64,000 nt of DNA from Halorubrum salinarum (GTDB lineage Archaea > Halobacteriota > Halobacteria > Halobacteriales > Haloferacaceae), in the NCBI RefSeq assembly GCF_013267195.1, contig NZ_CP053941.1:1178001-1242000 (forward strand). The letters are read 5' to 3'. Both the position numbers and the translations under genes were made by a program. Shown here one piece after another: positions 56,966-64,000 of the stretch; within the stretch, counting starts at the first letter, position 1; every line of letters begins with the position of its first letter. Below the pieces are notes generated by a model, which was given only the letters and a program-made list of their open reading frames with translations, made no database searches and was not told the origin of the DNA.

Positions 56966-57397
56966 CTACTCGAACAGCGCGAAGTACGTCTTGATGTCCT
57001 CGGCCTGTACCGTCCGTCGGTCCGCGTGGCGGGCCAGCGTCGCGGCCGCGCTTGCGACGTTGTCCGCGTAGTCCTCTAAGATGTCGGCCAGCGCGACCCG
57101 CGCGTCGACGCCCACGCGGTACCGGTCGTCGATCCGGAGCCGAGCGATCCGGTCGATGGGCGCGACCGGCAGCGTGAGGTCCTCGCGGCTGACGACCTGC
57201 TCGACCCCGAAGTCGGCCGCCATCAGCGTTTTCCGACCGTCCGCGGTCGCCCGCTCGGCCGCGTCGACGGCCAGCTCCGCGCCGTGCGACTGGATCCGTC
57301 GCGCGAGCTCCTCGGCGGCGTCCGCGCTGACGCGGAGTTCCCCCGCGTTCCGCCGGATGATCCCGTCGACCGGCGCGAACGGCAACTCGACACTCAT
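56966..57397 (-). CDS. hstA: Archaeal histone, fused doublet
   Basis: A 143-residue protein with two histone folds in tandem, the haloarchaeal form. Fold 1 (about 3-68): LPFAPVDGIIRRNAGELRVS to ADGRKTLMAADF; fold 2 (about 75-143): LPVAPIDRIARLRIDDRYRV to ADRRTVQAEDIKTYFALFE. Each begins with the 'LP-APIDRI' start typical of archaeal histones. It is acidic, as in other haloarchaea, where the protein acts more like a regulator than a packaging factor. TATAA at 57422-57426 ends 24 bases before the ATG at 57397, so the mRNA is leaderless. Confidence 0.95.
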   Translation of the reverse strand: MSVELPFAPVDGIIRRNAGELRVSADAAEELARRIQSHGAELAVDAAERATADGRKTLMAADFGVEQVVSREDLTLPVAPIDRIARLRIDDRYRVGVDARVALADILEDYADNVASAAATLARHADRRTVQAEDIKTYFALFE

Positions 57398-57476
57398 ACA
57401 CACAGTCGCGTCCGTGTATCGTATAACGCTTTCCGTTACCCGCGTGGCCGCCGGTTCCGGAGGGGAACCGGCCGCG

Positions 57477-58940
57477 TCAGAAGACGTCGTCGGCGTCGAT
57501 GGTGCCGTCCCGCTCCGGCCCCCGGACGGTTATCTCCTCGCCGAGGCGGAGGCTCGCGTCGGTCTCGACCGTCTTCGTCCGCTGGCCGTCGTCGAGGACG
57601 ACCGGGTCGCCCGTCTGGACGACCGTCCCGGTGAACTCCACCGCCTCGCCCGACTGCTCCGCCGTCGCGGCCGCGGCGCCGCCCGCGCCGCTCGCCTCGT
57701 CCTCGCCGCCCTCGCCGGCCACGGCCTCCGCGGCCGCCTTCTGTCCGTCCTCGGCGAAGGCGCCGAGCCCGGTCTCGTCGGCGTCGCGGTCGCCGCCCGA
57801 GCGTCCGCCCCCGGCGGCATCCGCCGCGTCGCTCTCTCCCTCGAGGACCGAGACGGTCGAGCGCCAGTTCGCGGACGCCTCCAGGTCGTCCTGCCAGCCG
57901 TCTTGGATCTCCACGTCGGTGAAGACGACGCGGTCGGCCAGTTCGATCTCGCGGTCGGCCTTGTCGCCCCACAGCGCGACGCGGATCTCGCCCGTCTCGT
58001 CTTTGATCCGGACGTTGCGGACCTGCCCCTCGCTGCCGTCGTCGCGGTCGAACGTCCGCTTCGGGTCCGTCTCGATGACGCCGCCGCCGACGTCGACGGT
58101 CTGTCCGATCTCCAGATCGGCGATGTCGGTCGTCTCGGGCACGTACTCCACGTCCTCGTCGACGCGCTCGACGGTCCCGCGGTCGCCGACGTGGAGCTCT
58201 AAGTCGCCGTCGCGCTCGCGGACGTAGCCGTCGCCGACCTCGACGACCTCGCCGGGGTCGAACTCCTCGGCGAGGTCGGCCTTCCCGTCCCACAGCGTGA
58301 CGCGGACGCGCCCCGTCTCGTCGCCGACGGTGAGGTTCGCCACGCGCCCCTCGCTGCCGTCGTCGCGGTCGAACGTCCGGATCGAGTCGGTGTCGAGCAC
58401 CTGGCCGACGAGGTCGACGTCGGACGCGCCGAGCGTGAGATCCTCCACGCGGTAGGTGTCGAGCACCTGGACGTCGACCTCGGCGTCCTCGTCCGGTTCG
58501 ACCTTGTCCGCGCTCACTTCGAGCCCGCTGTACCCCTCCTTGGGGCGGCCCATGACGCGGAGGACCTGCCCGACCTCCAACTCCTCCTCGGCGGCCGCGG
58601 CCATGTCGTCCCACAGCGCGACCCGGACGGATCCGGAGGCGTCCGCGACGTCGACGTTACACACCCGGCCCTCCTCGGCCTCGTCGTCGTCGCGCTCGAA
58701 GGTCCGGACCTCGCCGATGGCGGTCACCTTCCCGAGGAATTTCACCTCGTTCATCCCCGGTTCGATGTCGGCGATGGTGTCGGCCTCCTCGTCGCGCAGC
58801 TCGTGCGCGATGAGCATCGCGGCGGTCTCCTCGTCGGCAAGCCCGCCCATCTGCTCGACCTTGTCCTCGACCGCGGCCTCGAACTCCTCGAACTCGACCT
58901 CGGTGTCGAGGTCCTCGTACACCTCTTCTATGGCTCCCAT
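57477..58940 (-). CDS. rpa2: Replication protein A, Rpa2 type with three OB folds
   Basis: Main ssDNA-binding protein, 487 residues. Three internally repeated OB folds are easy to see by their common signature: RTFERDDDEAEEGRVCNVDV, RTFDRDDGSEGRVANLTVGD and RTFDRDDGSEGQVRNVRIKD, each followed by a 'VRVALWDD / VRVTLWDG / IRVALWGD' strand. A disordered Gly/Ala/Asp-rich linker leads to a further small beta domain at the C-terminus (EFTGTVVQTGDPVVLDD, ITVRGPERDG). The ATG at 58940 (MGAIEEVYEDL) is the family start; the upstream in-frame extension is Arg-rich and not real. Confidence 0.94.
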   Translation of the reverse strand: MGAIEEVYEDLDTEVEFEEFEAAVEDKVEQMGGLADEETAAMLIAHELRDEEADTIADIEPGMNEVKFLGKVTAIGEVRTFERDDDEAEEGRVCNVDVADASGSVRVALWDDMAAAAEEELEVGQVLRVMGRPKEGYSGLEVSADKVEPDEDAEVDVQVLDTYRVEDLTLGASDVDLVGQVLDTDSIRTFDRDDGSEGRVANLTVGDETGRVRVTLWDGKADLAEEFDPGEVVEVGDGYVRERDGDLELHVGDRGTVERVDEDVEYVPETTDIADLEIGQTVDVGGGVIETDPKRTFDRDDGSEGQVRNVRIKDETGEIRVALWGDKADREIELADRVVFTDVEIQDGWQDDLEASANWRSTVSVLEGESDAADAAGGGRSGGDRDADETGLGAFAEDGQKAAAEAVAGEGGEDEASGAGGAAAATAEQSGEAVEFTGTVVQTGDPVVLDDGQRTKTVETDASLRLGEEITVRGPERDGTIDADDVF

Positions 58941-59158
58941 ACTCGTCCCTCCGTGGTCGGCGAGGTCGCGCATAAGCGTTGCCGTTGCCCGGGGTTCGCG
59001 CCGGCTCCCGGCCGGTCGGCGGGGCGACCGGCGCGGGTCGCGGTCGCGGCTCGAAGGCGTCGCATAGCGGTTCATGGTGCCCGTCGATACAAAAGGTGTT
59101 CATCCCGCTCGGAGCGTCCGTGCGGACCGGGGGCACGCGGCCGCCGGACCGTAACCGT

Positions 59159-59164
59159 CTTAAG
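59159..59164 (+). promoter_or_regulatory. TATA box of tRNA-Arg
   Basis: CTTAAG ends 24 bases before the first base of the tRNA. Confidence 0.6.
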
Positions 59165-59188
59165 TTCTACCGCGATAGGTAGAGATGA

Positions 59189-59261
59189 GTCCTGGTAGGG
59201 TAGTGGACTATCCTCTTGGCTTGCGGAGCCAGGGACCGGAGTTCAAATCTCCGTCAGGACG
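59189..59261 (+). tRNA. tRNA-Arg (GCG)
   Basis: A 73-base cloverleaf: acceptor GTCCTGG/TCAGGAC (one G-T pair) with discriminator G, anticodon stem TTGGC/GCCAG closing the loop TTGCGGA (anticodon GCG), and T arm CGGAGTTCAAATCTCCG. No intron and no encoded CCA. Its 3' end is duplicated downstream. Confidence 0.93.
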
Positions 59262-59359
59262 CTCACTTTGCGGCTGCCTCGCTTCGCTCGGCAGCCGCTG
59301 CGTTCACGTCCTGACTTGCCTCACGCTCGCTTCGCTCGCGTGAGACTCCGTCAGGACGC
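59249..59359 (+). repeat. tRNA 3'-end duplication and tRNA-like hairpin downstream of tRNA-Arg
   Basis: CTCCGTCAGGACGC at the tRNA end (59249-59262) recurs at 59346-59359, 97 bases away. Between them are a 9-pair hairpin (GCGGCTGCC...GGCAGCCGC, from about 59270) and a second element in which GTCCTGA (59308-59314) pairs with TCAGGAC (59351-59357), an acceptor-like 7-pair stem followed by G, enclosing a CTCACGC/GCGTGAG hairpin. It may be an attachment-site scar or a decayed tRNA copy. Confidence 0.6.
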
Positions 59360-59448
59360 ATCCTTGGTACGGCTTCTAAATGACTCAGCGTCAGGTCATC
59401 AGCCGCAGTTCCCCCACCGCGAACGGTACGAACGCCGTAATGTGCGTC

Positions 59449-61305
59449 TTAGTCGTGCGGGTGGAAGCGCTCCATCGCGCGGCGGACCCCGTCGGTGTCG
59501 CCGATGAACGTCAGGTGGTCGCCGACCTCGACGACGCTGTCCGCCGAGGGGACGCGGTTGTCGCCGTCGCGGCTGACCACGGCGACGAAGGTGCCGTCGG
59601 GGATCTGCGCATTGAGGTCGCGGATGCTCTGCCCCGCGAGCGTCTCGGAGGTCACCTCCACCTCCTGGACGTCGTGGCTGTCGCCGAGCTCGTTCATCCA
59701 GTGGGTGAGCGCGGGCCGCTCGATCTCGTCGTCGATGGCGACCGCGGTCGCGGTCGTGGCGTCGATGCCGGTGACGCCGATGCTGTCGAAGGCGTCGACG
59801 TTGTCCGGGTCGTTCACGCGCGAGTAGACGGACTCGACGTCGAACTTGGTGATCGCGAGCTGACAGGCGAGGAGGTTGATGTCGTCGTCGGCCGTCGTCG
59901 TGATGAACCGCTTGGCGTCCTCGATGTGCGCCTCGCGCAGCGTCTCCGTGTCGCTGCCGTCGCCCTCGTAGACGGTGAACCCGGCCGAGCGCGCGCGCTC
60001 GACGACGTCGGGGTCCGTCTCGACGACCACGACGTACTCGCCCCTGTTCTCCAGTCGCGTGGCGAGCGCCTGGCCGACCCGACCCCCGCCGATGATTATC
60101 GTGCGCATTGGTGACACTCCGAGGAACTCTCCGATCTGCCGCGCGAGCCCCGCCTCCACGAGGACCGTCGCGAAGATGACCGCGAACACCGTGCCGACGA
60201 GCAGTTCGCCGGCGGCGACGCTGCCCGCGAGCTCCAGCTCGATGGCGAACAGCGTCGCCACGCTCGCCGGGATGATACCCCGCGGGCCGACGCTCGCGAG
60301 GAACAGCCGCTCGGGCCGGGTGAACCGCTCGACGCCGGCCGTCGCGATGAACGCCCCCAGCGGCCGGAGGACGAGCATGACAACGATCACGATCGCGACC
60401 ACGCCGAGCCCGAGGCCGGCGATCGCCTCCACGTCGATCAGCGCCGCGAGCGAGATGAACACGAACGATAAGACGATCGTGGTGGTGTTCTGCGCGAACC
60501 GCTCGATCTCCTCGCGGTTGTCGATCCCGAGGTTCCCGAGGAGGATCCCGCTCGTCGCGGCCGCCGCGATGCCCGCCTCCGCGGCGACCGCCTCCGCGGC
60601 CGCGAACGACCCGATCGCGGCCGCCAGCACGAGGAACTGCGACGCCTGAACGTCGCGTTCGGGGACGAGGTCGCTCTCCAGCAGCGCGTAGATGACGACC
60701 GTGGCGAGCAGCCCCGCCGCGACCCCGACGCCGAACCGCTGGAGGAACGAGACCACCGTCGCGGGGACGCCGAGGTCGTCGAGCAGCAGCGTCTCGAAGA
60801 TGACGACCGCGACGATCGCGGCCGTCACGTCGTTGACGATCCCCTCGGTCTCCAAGGCGGTCGCGACGTGGTCGCGCACCCGGACCACGTCGAGGATCGG
60901 CGTGATGACGGTCGGGCCGGTGGCCACGAGCAGCGCGCCGATCAGCAGCGCGATCTCCCACGTGCCGTCGGTGAACGCGCGGACCGCGGCCGCGGTCCCG
61001 ACGAACATCACGAGGGCGCTGACGGTCACCAGCCGGAGCGACGCCGTCGACGCGCGCCGGATCCGGTCGATCCGGAGGGCGAACGCCCCCTCGAAGACGA
61101 TGATCGCGACGCTGAGCCCGACGATGATCTCCAGGCCGTCGCCGAACGTCTCCAGCGTGACCAGCCCCAGCAGCTCGGGCCCCAACAGCACCCCGATCGC
61201 GAGGTAGAAGATGACGCTGGGGACCCGCAGCCGGTGCGCGAGGAGCTGGACCCCGAGCCCCGAGACGAGGACGACCGCGATCACCGGGAGCAGGCTACTG
61301 GACAC
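59449..61305 (-). CDS. Cation/proton antiporter with C-terminal RCK (TrkA-N and TrkA-C) domains
   Basis: A 618-residue monovalent cation:proton antiporter of the CPA superfamily (NhaP/Kef type). About 12 membrane helices lie in the first 385 residues; the ion-binding helices include ALLVATGPTVITPIL and ETEGIVNDVTAAIVAVVIFE (TEGIVND motif). From about residue 395 an RCK-N domain starts with the Rossmann motif TIIIGGGRVGQALA, followed by an RCK-C domain (EVTSETLAGQSIRDLNAQIPDG in outline). RCK domains bind nucleotides or ions and gate transport. Physiologically it should balance Na+/K+ and pH in a salt-in organism. Confidence 0.9.
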   Translation of the reverse strand: MSSSLLPVIAVVLVSGLGVQLLAHRLRVPSVIFYLAIGVLLGPELLGLVTLETFGDGLEIIVGLSVAIIVFEGAFALRIDRIRRASTASLRLVTVSALVMFVGTAAAVRAFTDGTWEIALLIGALLVATGPTVITPILDVVRVRDHVATALETEGIVNDVTAAIVAVVIFETLLLDDLGVPATVVSFLQRFGVGVAAGLLATVVIYALLESDLVPERDVQASQFLVLAAAIGSFAAAEAVAAEAGIAAAATSGILLGNLGIDNREEIERFAQNTTTIVLSFVFISLAALIDVEAIAGLGLGVVAIVIVVMLVLRPLGAFIATAGVERFTRPERLFLASVGPRGIIPASVATLFAIELELAGSVAAGELLVGTVFAVIFATVLVEAGLARQIGEFLGVSPMRTIIIGGGRVGQALATRLENRGEYVVVVETDPDVVERARSAGFTVYEGDGSDTETLREAHIEDAKRFITTTADDDINLLACQLAITKFDVESVYSRVNDPDNVDAFDSIGVTGIDATTATAVAIDDEIERPALTHWMNELGDSHDVQEVEVTSETLAGQSIRDLNAQIPDGTFVAVVSRDGDNRVPSADSVVEVGDHLTFIGDTDGVRRAMERFHPHD

Positions 61306-61734
61306 GGCTACCGGCGATACGCTCCCGGCCTTCCTTAGTGTACTGGTGGTCCGGACGGCGGCCGGTCCGCCGCGACAACCGGCCGCGGCATTGAGTCACA
61401 CACACGAGCAACTATTAATTCGGTTCCGTCTCTCGGTAAGAGTACGCCCGGTCGGTCCCCACCGCCGGGTCGAACCCATGACCGTCCGCGACCCCATCCC
61501 GACGTTCGCCCTCCGCCGGAGCGTCCGGAAGGTCCGCGGGCCGGTCGCCGCTCTCCTCGGCGCCGTCGCCGCGTGACCCCGACGCGGGGACGGCCGGCTC
61601 GTCCACCGAGACGAGCCCCCTGCCGCTCCCTTCCCCGACGCGACGGCTTCGACTCGTAGCGCGTCCCGCCGTTCTCGACGGCCGAACCGACTCGACCCGC
61701 GAGGCGTCCGCCTCGCACCACACCACATCCGACG
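61306..61734. other. Intergenic region (429 bases) with a possible mini-ORF
   Basis: Upstream of the antiporter is a GC-rich stretch, then an AT-rich TATTAATT at 61413-61420 that looks like a plus-strand promoter. About 60 bases later a 32-codon frame (61478-61576) begins; it is listed separately. The rest, to 61734, has no signal I can support. Confidence 0.45.
61478..61576 (+). CDS. Possible 32-residue mini-protein
   Basis: MTVRDPIPTFALRRSVRKVR followed by GPVAALLGAVAA: a basic half and a short hydrophobic end. The promoter-like TATTAATT lies about 58 bases upstream. The basic composition is unusual for this proteome, and no family is recognised, so the frame may be chance. Confidence 0.25.
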   Translation: MTVRDPIPTFALRRSVRKVRGPVAALLGAVAA

Positions 61735-62013
61735 ATGAACGCAGACCGATCCCCCTCCAGACGCACCGCCCACCCCGACCCGTACGTTGGCCCCCACCCG
61801 TCCGAACCGCTCCCGTCGCGCGGCGCGATGGTCGCCTTCGCGGCGCTGCCGGTCGCGACGGTGGCGGCCCTGTCGTTCCCGACCGCGGCCGCCGTCGCGC
61901 TGGCGGCCCTCTGCGGCGCCGTCGCCGGCGCGGCGATCCACCGGCGCTACCCCGCCGCGGTCGACCGAACGGTCCGCCTGCCCGACGACGACGGCGCCGT
62001 CCGGGAGGCCTGA
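61735..62013 (+). CDS. Small hydrophobic membrane protein, unknown
   Basis: A 92-residue protein with two adjoining hydrophobic stretches, AMVAFAALPVATVAALSF and AAAVALAALCGAVAGAAI, forming one hairpin or two short helices, then a positively charged turn HRRYP and an acidic end. A membrane location is likely. The N-terminal 28 residues are Pro/Ser/Arg-rich. No promoter element stands out and no family is recognised; codon use is consistent with a gene. Confidence 0.5.
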   Translation: MNADRSPSRRTAHPDPYVGPHPSEPLPSRGAMVAFAALPVATVAALSFPTAAAVALAALCGAVAGAAIHRRYPAAVDRTVRLPDDDGAVREA

Positions 62014-62036
62014 TCCGGCGGCCGGTCCCGATTCCG

Positions 62037-62112
62037 CCGCTGACGCCCGCCCTCCAATTCCCCGCTGACGTACCACCCTCCACTCCCCCGCTGACGCGCC
62101 GCCCTCCCGACG
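62037..62112. repeat. Three imperfect 25-26-base tandem repeats
   Basis: Units at 62037-62061, 62062-62087 and 62088-62112 each start CCGCTGACG and contain CC(A/G)CCCTCC. They fill the gap between the small membrane protein and the promoter of the DUF309-like gene. Confidence 0.65.
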
Positions 62113-62154
62113 CGGAACTCGACATTTATCATTCGCCGTCGCCGACCGTGAGGC

Positions 62155-62820
62155 GTGACCGACCGCCACCGCGGTCCGGATCGAGGCGGACGCGACGCGC
62201 CCGGCGCGTCAGCCGCGCTCGGAGCCGGCGCCGCGCTGTTCAACGAGCGACGCTTCCTCGCGGCGCGCGACGCCTGGAACCGGGGACGGCGATCCGCCGG
62301 CGACGACCGCGGCGACGACGACGAGCGACTGCTCCGGGCGCTCGCCGCGACCGCGGCGGCGACGCACCGCGCGGCCGACGGCGACCGCGCCGGCGCGGCG
62401 GCGGAGGCGGACGACGCCGCGGCGGCGCTGAGGGGCGTCGCCGACGCGCGGTGCGTCGCGCTGGCTCCCGTCCGGGAGTGGGCCGAGCGGCTCGCGGCCG
62501 ATCCGGGAGGAGCGGACCCCGCGAGCGCGCCGCGGATCCGCGTCGACGGCGAGGCGCCGATGGTCGACGGGCTGTCGCTCGCCGCGGCCGGGGTCGCGGC
62601 GCCGGCGCTCGCGACGGCGGGCGAGCCGGGCGACCCGGAGACGCTCGCGACCGCGGCGGCCTTCGCCCGAGAGGAGCGCGGGACGGGCCGGACCGAGTTC
62701 GCCGAGCTGCTGTTCGCGTACCTCCGGACGCCCGACGCCCGGCCGCAGGTGGCCGCGCGGCTCGGCGATCACGTCGACCGAGAAGAGCGGAAGCGCCGCG
62801 ACGTCGACGGGCTGTTCTGA
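62155..62820 (+). CDS. DUF309-like helical protein
   Basis: A 221-residue, mostly helical protein. The segment GAALFNERRFLAARDAWNRG resembles the DUF309 core ('G-eLFN-G-ywEaHe-wE'), although the second Glu/His residues of that motif are replaced. Ala-rich helices follow. The GTG at 62155 is taken because a CATTTATCA element lies about 24-30 bases upstream, fitting a leaderless mRNA. Function is unknown; the call is tentative beyond the fold. Confidence 0.65.
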   Translation: MTDRHRGPDRGGRDAPGASAALGAGAALFNERRFLAARDAWNRGRRSAGDDRGDDDERLLRALAATAAATHRAADGDRAGAAAEADDAAAALRGVADARCVALAPVREWAERLAADPGGADPASAPRIRVDGEAPMVDGLSLAAAGVAAPALATAGEPGDPETLATAAAFAREERGTGRTEFAELLFAYLRTPDARPQVAARLGDHVDREERKRRDVDGLF

Positions 62821-62834
62821 GCGCGGCGGGCCGG

Positions 62835-63737
62835 TCAGGCGTCGTCCGGGTCGGCCGGGAAGTTCGGTTCGGCCGGCGACTCGTTGGCGGGGCGGTCGGC
62901 GTCCGGCGCGAAGGACTCGGGCGCGTAGCGGTCGCCGTCGGCCTCGGCGTCGCGGTCGGACTTCGGCTCGCCCTCGAAGGTGTAGTCGGCGGAGTTGTCG
63001 GCGGGGTCGTAGCCGAGCGCCTCGCGGGCGCGCTCGATGGAGTAGTAGCGGCGGTCGTTGGCCGAGATGCCGTACACGATCTCGTAGCCGTACTCCGCGC
63101 GGAGACAGCGGTCGAACAGGTGCGCGCAGTCGCGGTGCGAGAGCCACATCGCCTGCCCGCGCTCGTACTCGCGGGGCGGGTGGTCCTTGGTGAGGTTCCC
63201 GATGCGGACGCAGACGACGCTCATGTCGAACTCGTCGTGGTAGAAGCGACCGAGCGACTCGCCGGCCGCCTTCGAGACCCCGTAGAGGTTGCCGGGGCGG
63301 GGCAGTTCGCTCCCGTCGAGCCGGTAGTCGTCCTCGGGGCGATACAGGTCCGGAGTCCGGTCCTCGGTCTCGTAGCCGCCGACGGCGTGGTTCGAGGAGG
63401 CGAACGTGAACTTCTCGACGCCGGCCTCGGCGGCGGCGCGCATCACGACCTGCGTCCCGTCGATGTTGTTCCGGAGGACCGAGTCCCACGGCGCCGTCTT
63501 CCGCGGGTCGCCGGCGAGGTGGATCACCGCGCCGACGTCGGCGACGGCCTCGCGGACGGCGCGCTCGTCGGTGATGTCGGCGACGTACCGGTCGGCGTCG
63601 GTGACCCCGTCGGGCACCTTCGCGGCCGGGAGCGGCTCGCGGTCGAGGAGCCGCCAGTCGTACTCGTCGCCGAGACCGCGGAGGATGGCCTGTCCCACCC
63701 GTCCGCCGGCGCCCGTCAGGAGGACCGGCTCGTCCAT
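62835..63737 (-). CDS. azf: NAD-dependent glucose-6-phosphate dehydrogenase (Azf-type extended SDR)
   Basis: Oxidises glucose 6-phosphate in the oxidative pentose phosphate pathway of haloarchaea, which use this SDR enzyme instead of the classical dehydrogenase. Seen in the 300-residue protein: Rossmann motif VLLTGAGGRVGQAIL, acidic NAD-selecting LLDREPL, VIHLAGDPRKTAPW, FASSNHAVGGYE, and the catalytic YGVSKAAGE (YxxxK). It matches what I recall of Haloferax Azf closely up to FEGEP; a further acidic tail of about 40 residues is not in that protein. It ends 14 bases from the convergent DUF309-like gene. Confidence 0.87.
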   Translation of the reverse strand: MDEPVLLTGAGGRVGQAILRGLGDEYDWRLLDREPLPAAKVPDGVTDADRYVADITDERAVREAVADVGAVIHLAGDPRKTAPWDSVLRNNIDGTQVVMRAAAEAGVEKFTFASSNHAVGGYETEDRTPDLYRPEDDYRLDGSELPRPGNLYGVSKAAGESLGRFYHDEFDMSVVCVRIGNLTKDHPPREYERGQAMWLSHRDCAHLFDRCLRAEYGYEIVYGISANDRRYYSIERAREALGYDPADNSADYTFEGEPKSDRDAEADGDRYAPESFAPDADRPANESPAEPNFPADPDDA

Positions 63738-63858
63738 TCGACTCTACGTGGGCGGGAGAACGGCATATATGACACGGTTCGGCCGATACGGTGGAGTGCG
63801 GGCCGCAAAGGGGTGGCTGCGGGAGAATCGGAGGGAGAAAATCGCCGGAACGCGGCGC

Positions 63859-64000
63859 TTACAGCTTCTGCCGCGAGACCTTGACGCCGGTCGGGGTGAC
63901 GATGATCTGGTCGTCGCCCTTCTGGACGATGTCGCCGTCGACCTCCTGGACCACCTGGCGGAGCTCGTCGTAGACGTGTTCTATCGTCCGGTCCGACGTG
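63859..64000 (-). CDS. sepF: Cell-division protein SepF, C-terminal part; runs off the right edge
   Basis: The last 46 or so residues of a protein reading RTIEHVYDELRQVVQEVDGD, IVQKGDDQIIVTPTGVKVSR and QKL before the TAA. This matches the end of haloarchaeal SepF (DUF552), the membrane anchor for FtsZ1 at the division site. The start lies beyond position 64000. The minus-strand gene follows azf upstream with a gap of about 120 bases. Confidence 0.85.
   Translation of the reverse strand, partial: TSDRTIEHVYDELRQVVQEVDGDIVQKGDDQIIVTPTGVKVSRQKL

Overview
This window is chromosomal DNA from a halophilic archaeon, most likely a Halorubrum-like member of the Haloferacales. The evidence is the very high GC content, strongly acidic proteins, a sensory rhodopsin with its transducer, PolD, archaeal split RNA polymerase, histone and RPA genes, a Tat-type lipoprotein, and many small haloarchaeal families. 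A recurring feature is a TATA element centred about 25-30 bases upstream of an ATG or GTG, which indicates leaderless mRNAs.

Layout. 0-6 kb: EF-1alpha (partial), homoserine dehydrogenase with a separate ACT-domain gene and a Thr-rich leader ORF, a DUF3592 membrane protein, EF-2. 6-16 kb: a KDPG-type aldolase, the PolD large subunit interrupted by a 515-residue intein, a PPC-domain protein, an Nfu-type Fe-S scaffold, a small conserved protein, KatG. 16-21 kb: a 2-oxoacid dehydrogenase operon (E1alpha-E1beta-E2-E3). 21-28 kb: a ribbon-helix-helix protein, rpa3 with its partner gene, RNase Z, an ABC exporter, small proteins, a creatininase-family enzyme. 30-33 kb: an HtrII-type transducer and a sensory rhodopsin II one base apart. 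33-45 kb: fused siroheme decarboxylase, a TrpD-like protein, NadE, NUDIX, a putative RecB/Cas4-like nuclease (DUF5787 type), CBS, luciferase-like monooxygenase, tautomerase, dUTPase/dCTP deaminase family, aconitase. 45-55.4 kb: the transcription-translation operon rpoH-rpoB2-rpoB1-rpoA1-rpoA2-nusA, then a lipoprotein gene, then rps12-rps7. 55.6-64 kb: two tRNA-Asp, histone deacetylase-histone-rpa2, tRNA-Arg with a tRNA-like duplicate, a cation/proton antiporter, NAD-dependent glucose-6-phosphate dehydrogenase (Azf), SepF (partial).

How it fits together. Most of the window is housekeeping: DNA replication and ssDNA binding (PolD, Rpa3, Rpa2), transcription (RNAP, NusA), translation (S12, S7, EF-2, EF-1alpha), tRNA processing, and central metabolism. 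In relatives such as Haloferax, as I recall, rps12-rps7-EF-2-EF-1alpha lie together. Here EF-2 and EF-1alpha lie about 39 kb from rps7 on the same strand, with a block of metabolic and sensory genes between them.

The most interesting signals are: a candidate structured small RNA or structured leader at 41.5 kb with its own TATA box and two long hairpins; a tRNA-like 51-base element and 14-base direct repeat next to tRNA-Arg; the DUF5787-type protein with PD-(D/E)XK, QxxY and four-Cys signatures; a PolD intein ending Asp-Gln instead of His-Asn; altered contact residues in the SRII-HtrII pair; and a Thr-rich leader ORF in front of the homoserine dehydrogenase operon. I saw no CRISPR array, insertion sequence, transposase, phage gene or restriction system. 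All identities come from reading the sequence and remembered family features; no database search was run.
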